From the NCBI GenBank assembly GCA_024711415.1, contig JANJSW010000345.1, positions 1 through 5,508 on the forward strand: 5,508 nucleotides of DNA, read 5' to 3'. Position 1 is the stretch's first letter, and each line of letters starts with the position of its first letter. The position numbers and the translations under genes are program-made. The notes under the pieces were generated by a model. The model saw only the letters and a list, made by a program, of their open reading frames with translations, made no database searches and was not told where the DNA came from. This document shows positions 4,726-5,508 of the stretch, one piece after another. Origin of the DNA: Thermomonas sp. Lineage in GTDB: Bacteria > Pseudomonadota > Gammaproteobacteria > Xanthomonadales > Xanthomonadaceae.

Positions 4726-5508
4726 ATGGCCCTGCATCCGTACGATCTCTACGACGTCCGCTCCCTGCTGAGCGAGGAAGAACGCGCGGTGCAGGACACC
4801 GTGGCGCGCTTCACCGACGAACGCGTGCGCCCGATCATCGGCGACGCCTTCGATGCGGGCCGCTTCCCCAAGGAACTGGTGCCGGAGATCGCGGAGATGG
4901 GCCTGCTGGGTTCGTCTCTGCCGGAGAAGTACGGGTGCGCCGGCCTCAACGGCGTCAGCTATGGCCCGATCTGCCAGGAGCTGGAGCGCGGCGATTCCGG
5001 CATCCGCAGTTTCGTCAGCGTGCAGAGCTCGCTGTGCATGTATCCGATCTACGCCTACGGCAGCGAAGAGCAGCGCCTGCGCTGGCTGCCCGACATGGCG
5101 GCGGGCAAGGTGATCGGCTGCTTCGGCCTGACCGAACCGCACGGCGGCTCCGACCCGGCCAACATGAAGACCCATGCCCGTCGCGACGGCGATGACTGGG
5201 TGATCAACGGCAGCAAGATGTGGATCACCAACGGCAACCTGGCCGACATCGCCATCGTGTGGGCGCAGACCGACGACGGCATCCAAGGCTTCCTGCTGGA
5301 AAAGGGCATGCCCGGATTCACCGCGCAGGAGATCAAGCACAAGATGTCGCTGCGCGCCTCCGTCACCAGCGCGCTGTTCTTCGACAACGTGCGCGTGCCG
5401 GATTCCAGCCGCCTGCCCAACGTGAAGGGGCTGAAGGGCCCGCTGGGCTGCCTGACCCAGGCCCGCTATGGCATCACCTGGGGCCCGATCGGCGCCGCCA
5501 TTGCCTGC
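4726..5508 (+). CDS. gcdH: Glutaryl-CoA dehydrogenase, N-terminal part (3' end outside window)
   Basis: GcdH is an FAD-dependent acyl-CoA dehydrogenase that oxidises and decarboxylates glutaryl-CoA to crotonyl-CoA in lysine, hydroxylysine and tryptophan breakdown. Electrons pass to electron-transfer flavoprotein. The 261 visible residues include the N-terminal helical domain (about 10-125) and the beta domain (from about 130). The FAD/substrate loop is GCFGLTEPHGGSDP (131-144), followed by KMWITNG (164-170) and the GCDH-type FLLEKGMPGF (189-198), KMSLRAS (206-212) and ARYGITWGPIGAA (246-258). ERGDSGIRSFVSVQSSL (87-103) is diagnostic of GCDH rather than other acyl-CoA dehydrogenases. Arg94 in it aligns with the arginine that holds the substrate carboxylate, and Glu87 is the residue I recall as typical of decarboxylating enzymes. 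The catalytic glutamate near the C-terminus lies beyond the window. ATG 4726 is the only in-frame start nearby; the Shine-Dalgarno is weak. Confidence 0.95.
   Translation, partial: MALHPYDLYDVRSLLSEEERAVQDTVARFTDERVRPIIGDAFDAGRFPKELVPEIAEMGLLGSSLPEKYGCAGLNGVSYGPICQELERGDSGIRSFVSVQSSLCMYPIYAYGSEEQRLRWLPDMAAGKVIGCFGLTEPHGGSDPANMKTHARRDGDDWVINGSKMWITNGNLADIAIVWAQTDDGIQGFLLEKGMPGFTAQEIKHKMSLRASVTSALFFDNVRVPDSSRLPNVKGLKGPLGCLTQARYGITWGPIGAAIAC

Overview
This window looks like an ordinary chromosomal stretch of a GC-rich (roughly two-thirds G+C) gammaproteobacterium, most likely Xanthomonadales/Lysobacteraceae (Lysobacter, Luteimonas, Thermomonas or Pseudoxanthomonas type). That placement is inferred from the gene set: a class I fumarase, a short PhaR, a small membrane protein of a type I associate with Xanthomonads, and a glutaryl-CoA dehydrogenase. 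I see no tRNA or rRNA gene, CRISPR array, insertion sequence, phage gene or toxin module. Coding density is high and all seven frames look intact. Two genes are cut by the window edges.

Layout from left to right. The end of a class I fumarase gene (1-647, +) overlaps by 4 bases a 131-residue protein of unknown function with a possible STAS/SpoIIAA-like fold (644-1039, +). Facing it is phaR (1056-1562, -), a polyhydroxyalkanoate-granule regulator. A 74-bp divergent gap separates phaR from tcdA (1637-2440, +), which encodes the dehydratase that forms cyclic t6A in tRNA. A 159-bp intergenic region dense in inverted repeats (2441-2599) lies between tcdA and a convergent two-gene unit on the minus strand. 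In that unit a 75-residue membrane protein (3369-3596) is followed 7 bp downstream by a YjjV-like TatD hydrolase (2600-3361). Divergent from it is an envelope glycine-zipper protein (3751-4512, +), followed by a strong hairpin terminator. The last gene is the 5' part of gcdH (4726-5508, +), preceded by a -10 element and a LysR-type dyad.

The genes do not form one pathway. They cover central carbon metabolism (fumarase, GcdH), carbon storage control (PhaR), tRNA modification (TcdA), nucleic-acid or deoxyribonuclease-type hydrolysis (TatD family) and the envelope (glycine-zipper protein).

I found no clear new multi-gene system. The observations most worth a second look are non-coding. They are the multi-hairpin region at 2451-2580, two start regions with a TAG-N2-T box six or seven bases before ATG and no Shine-Dalgarno sequence (candidate leaderless genes), and an ATC-N9-GAT dyad just upstream of the gcdH -10. 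In the proteins, the small-gene pairings (fumarase with the 131-aa protein, the 75-aa membrane protein with TatD) and the duplicated C-terminal motif in the glycine-zipper protein stand out.
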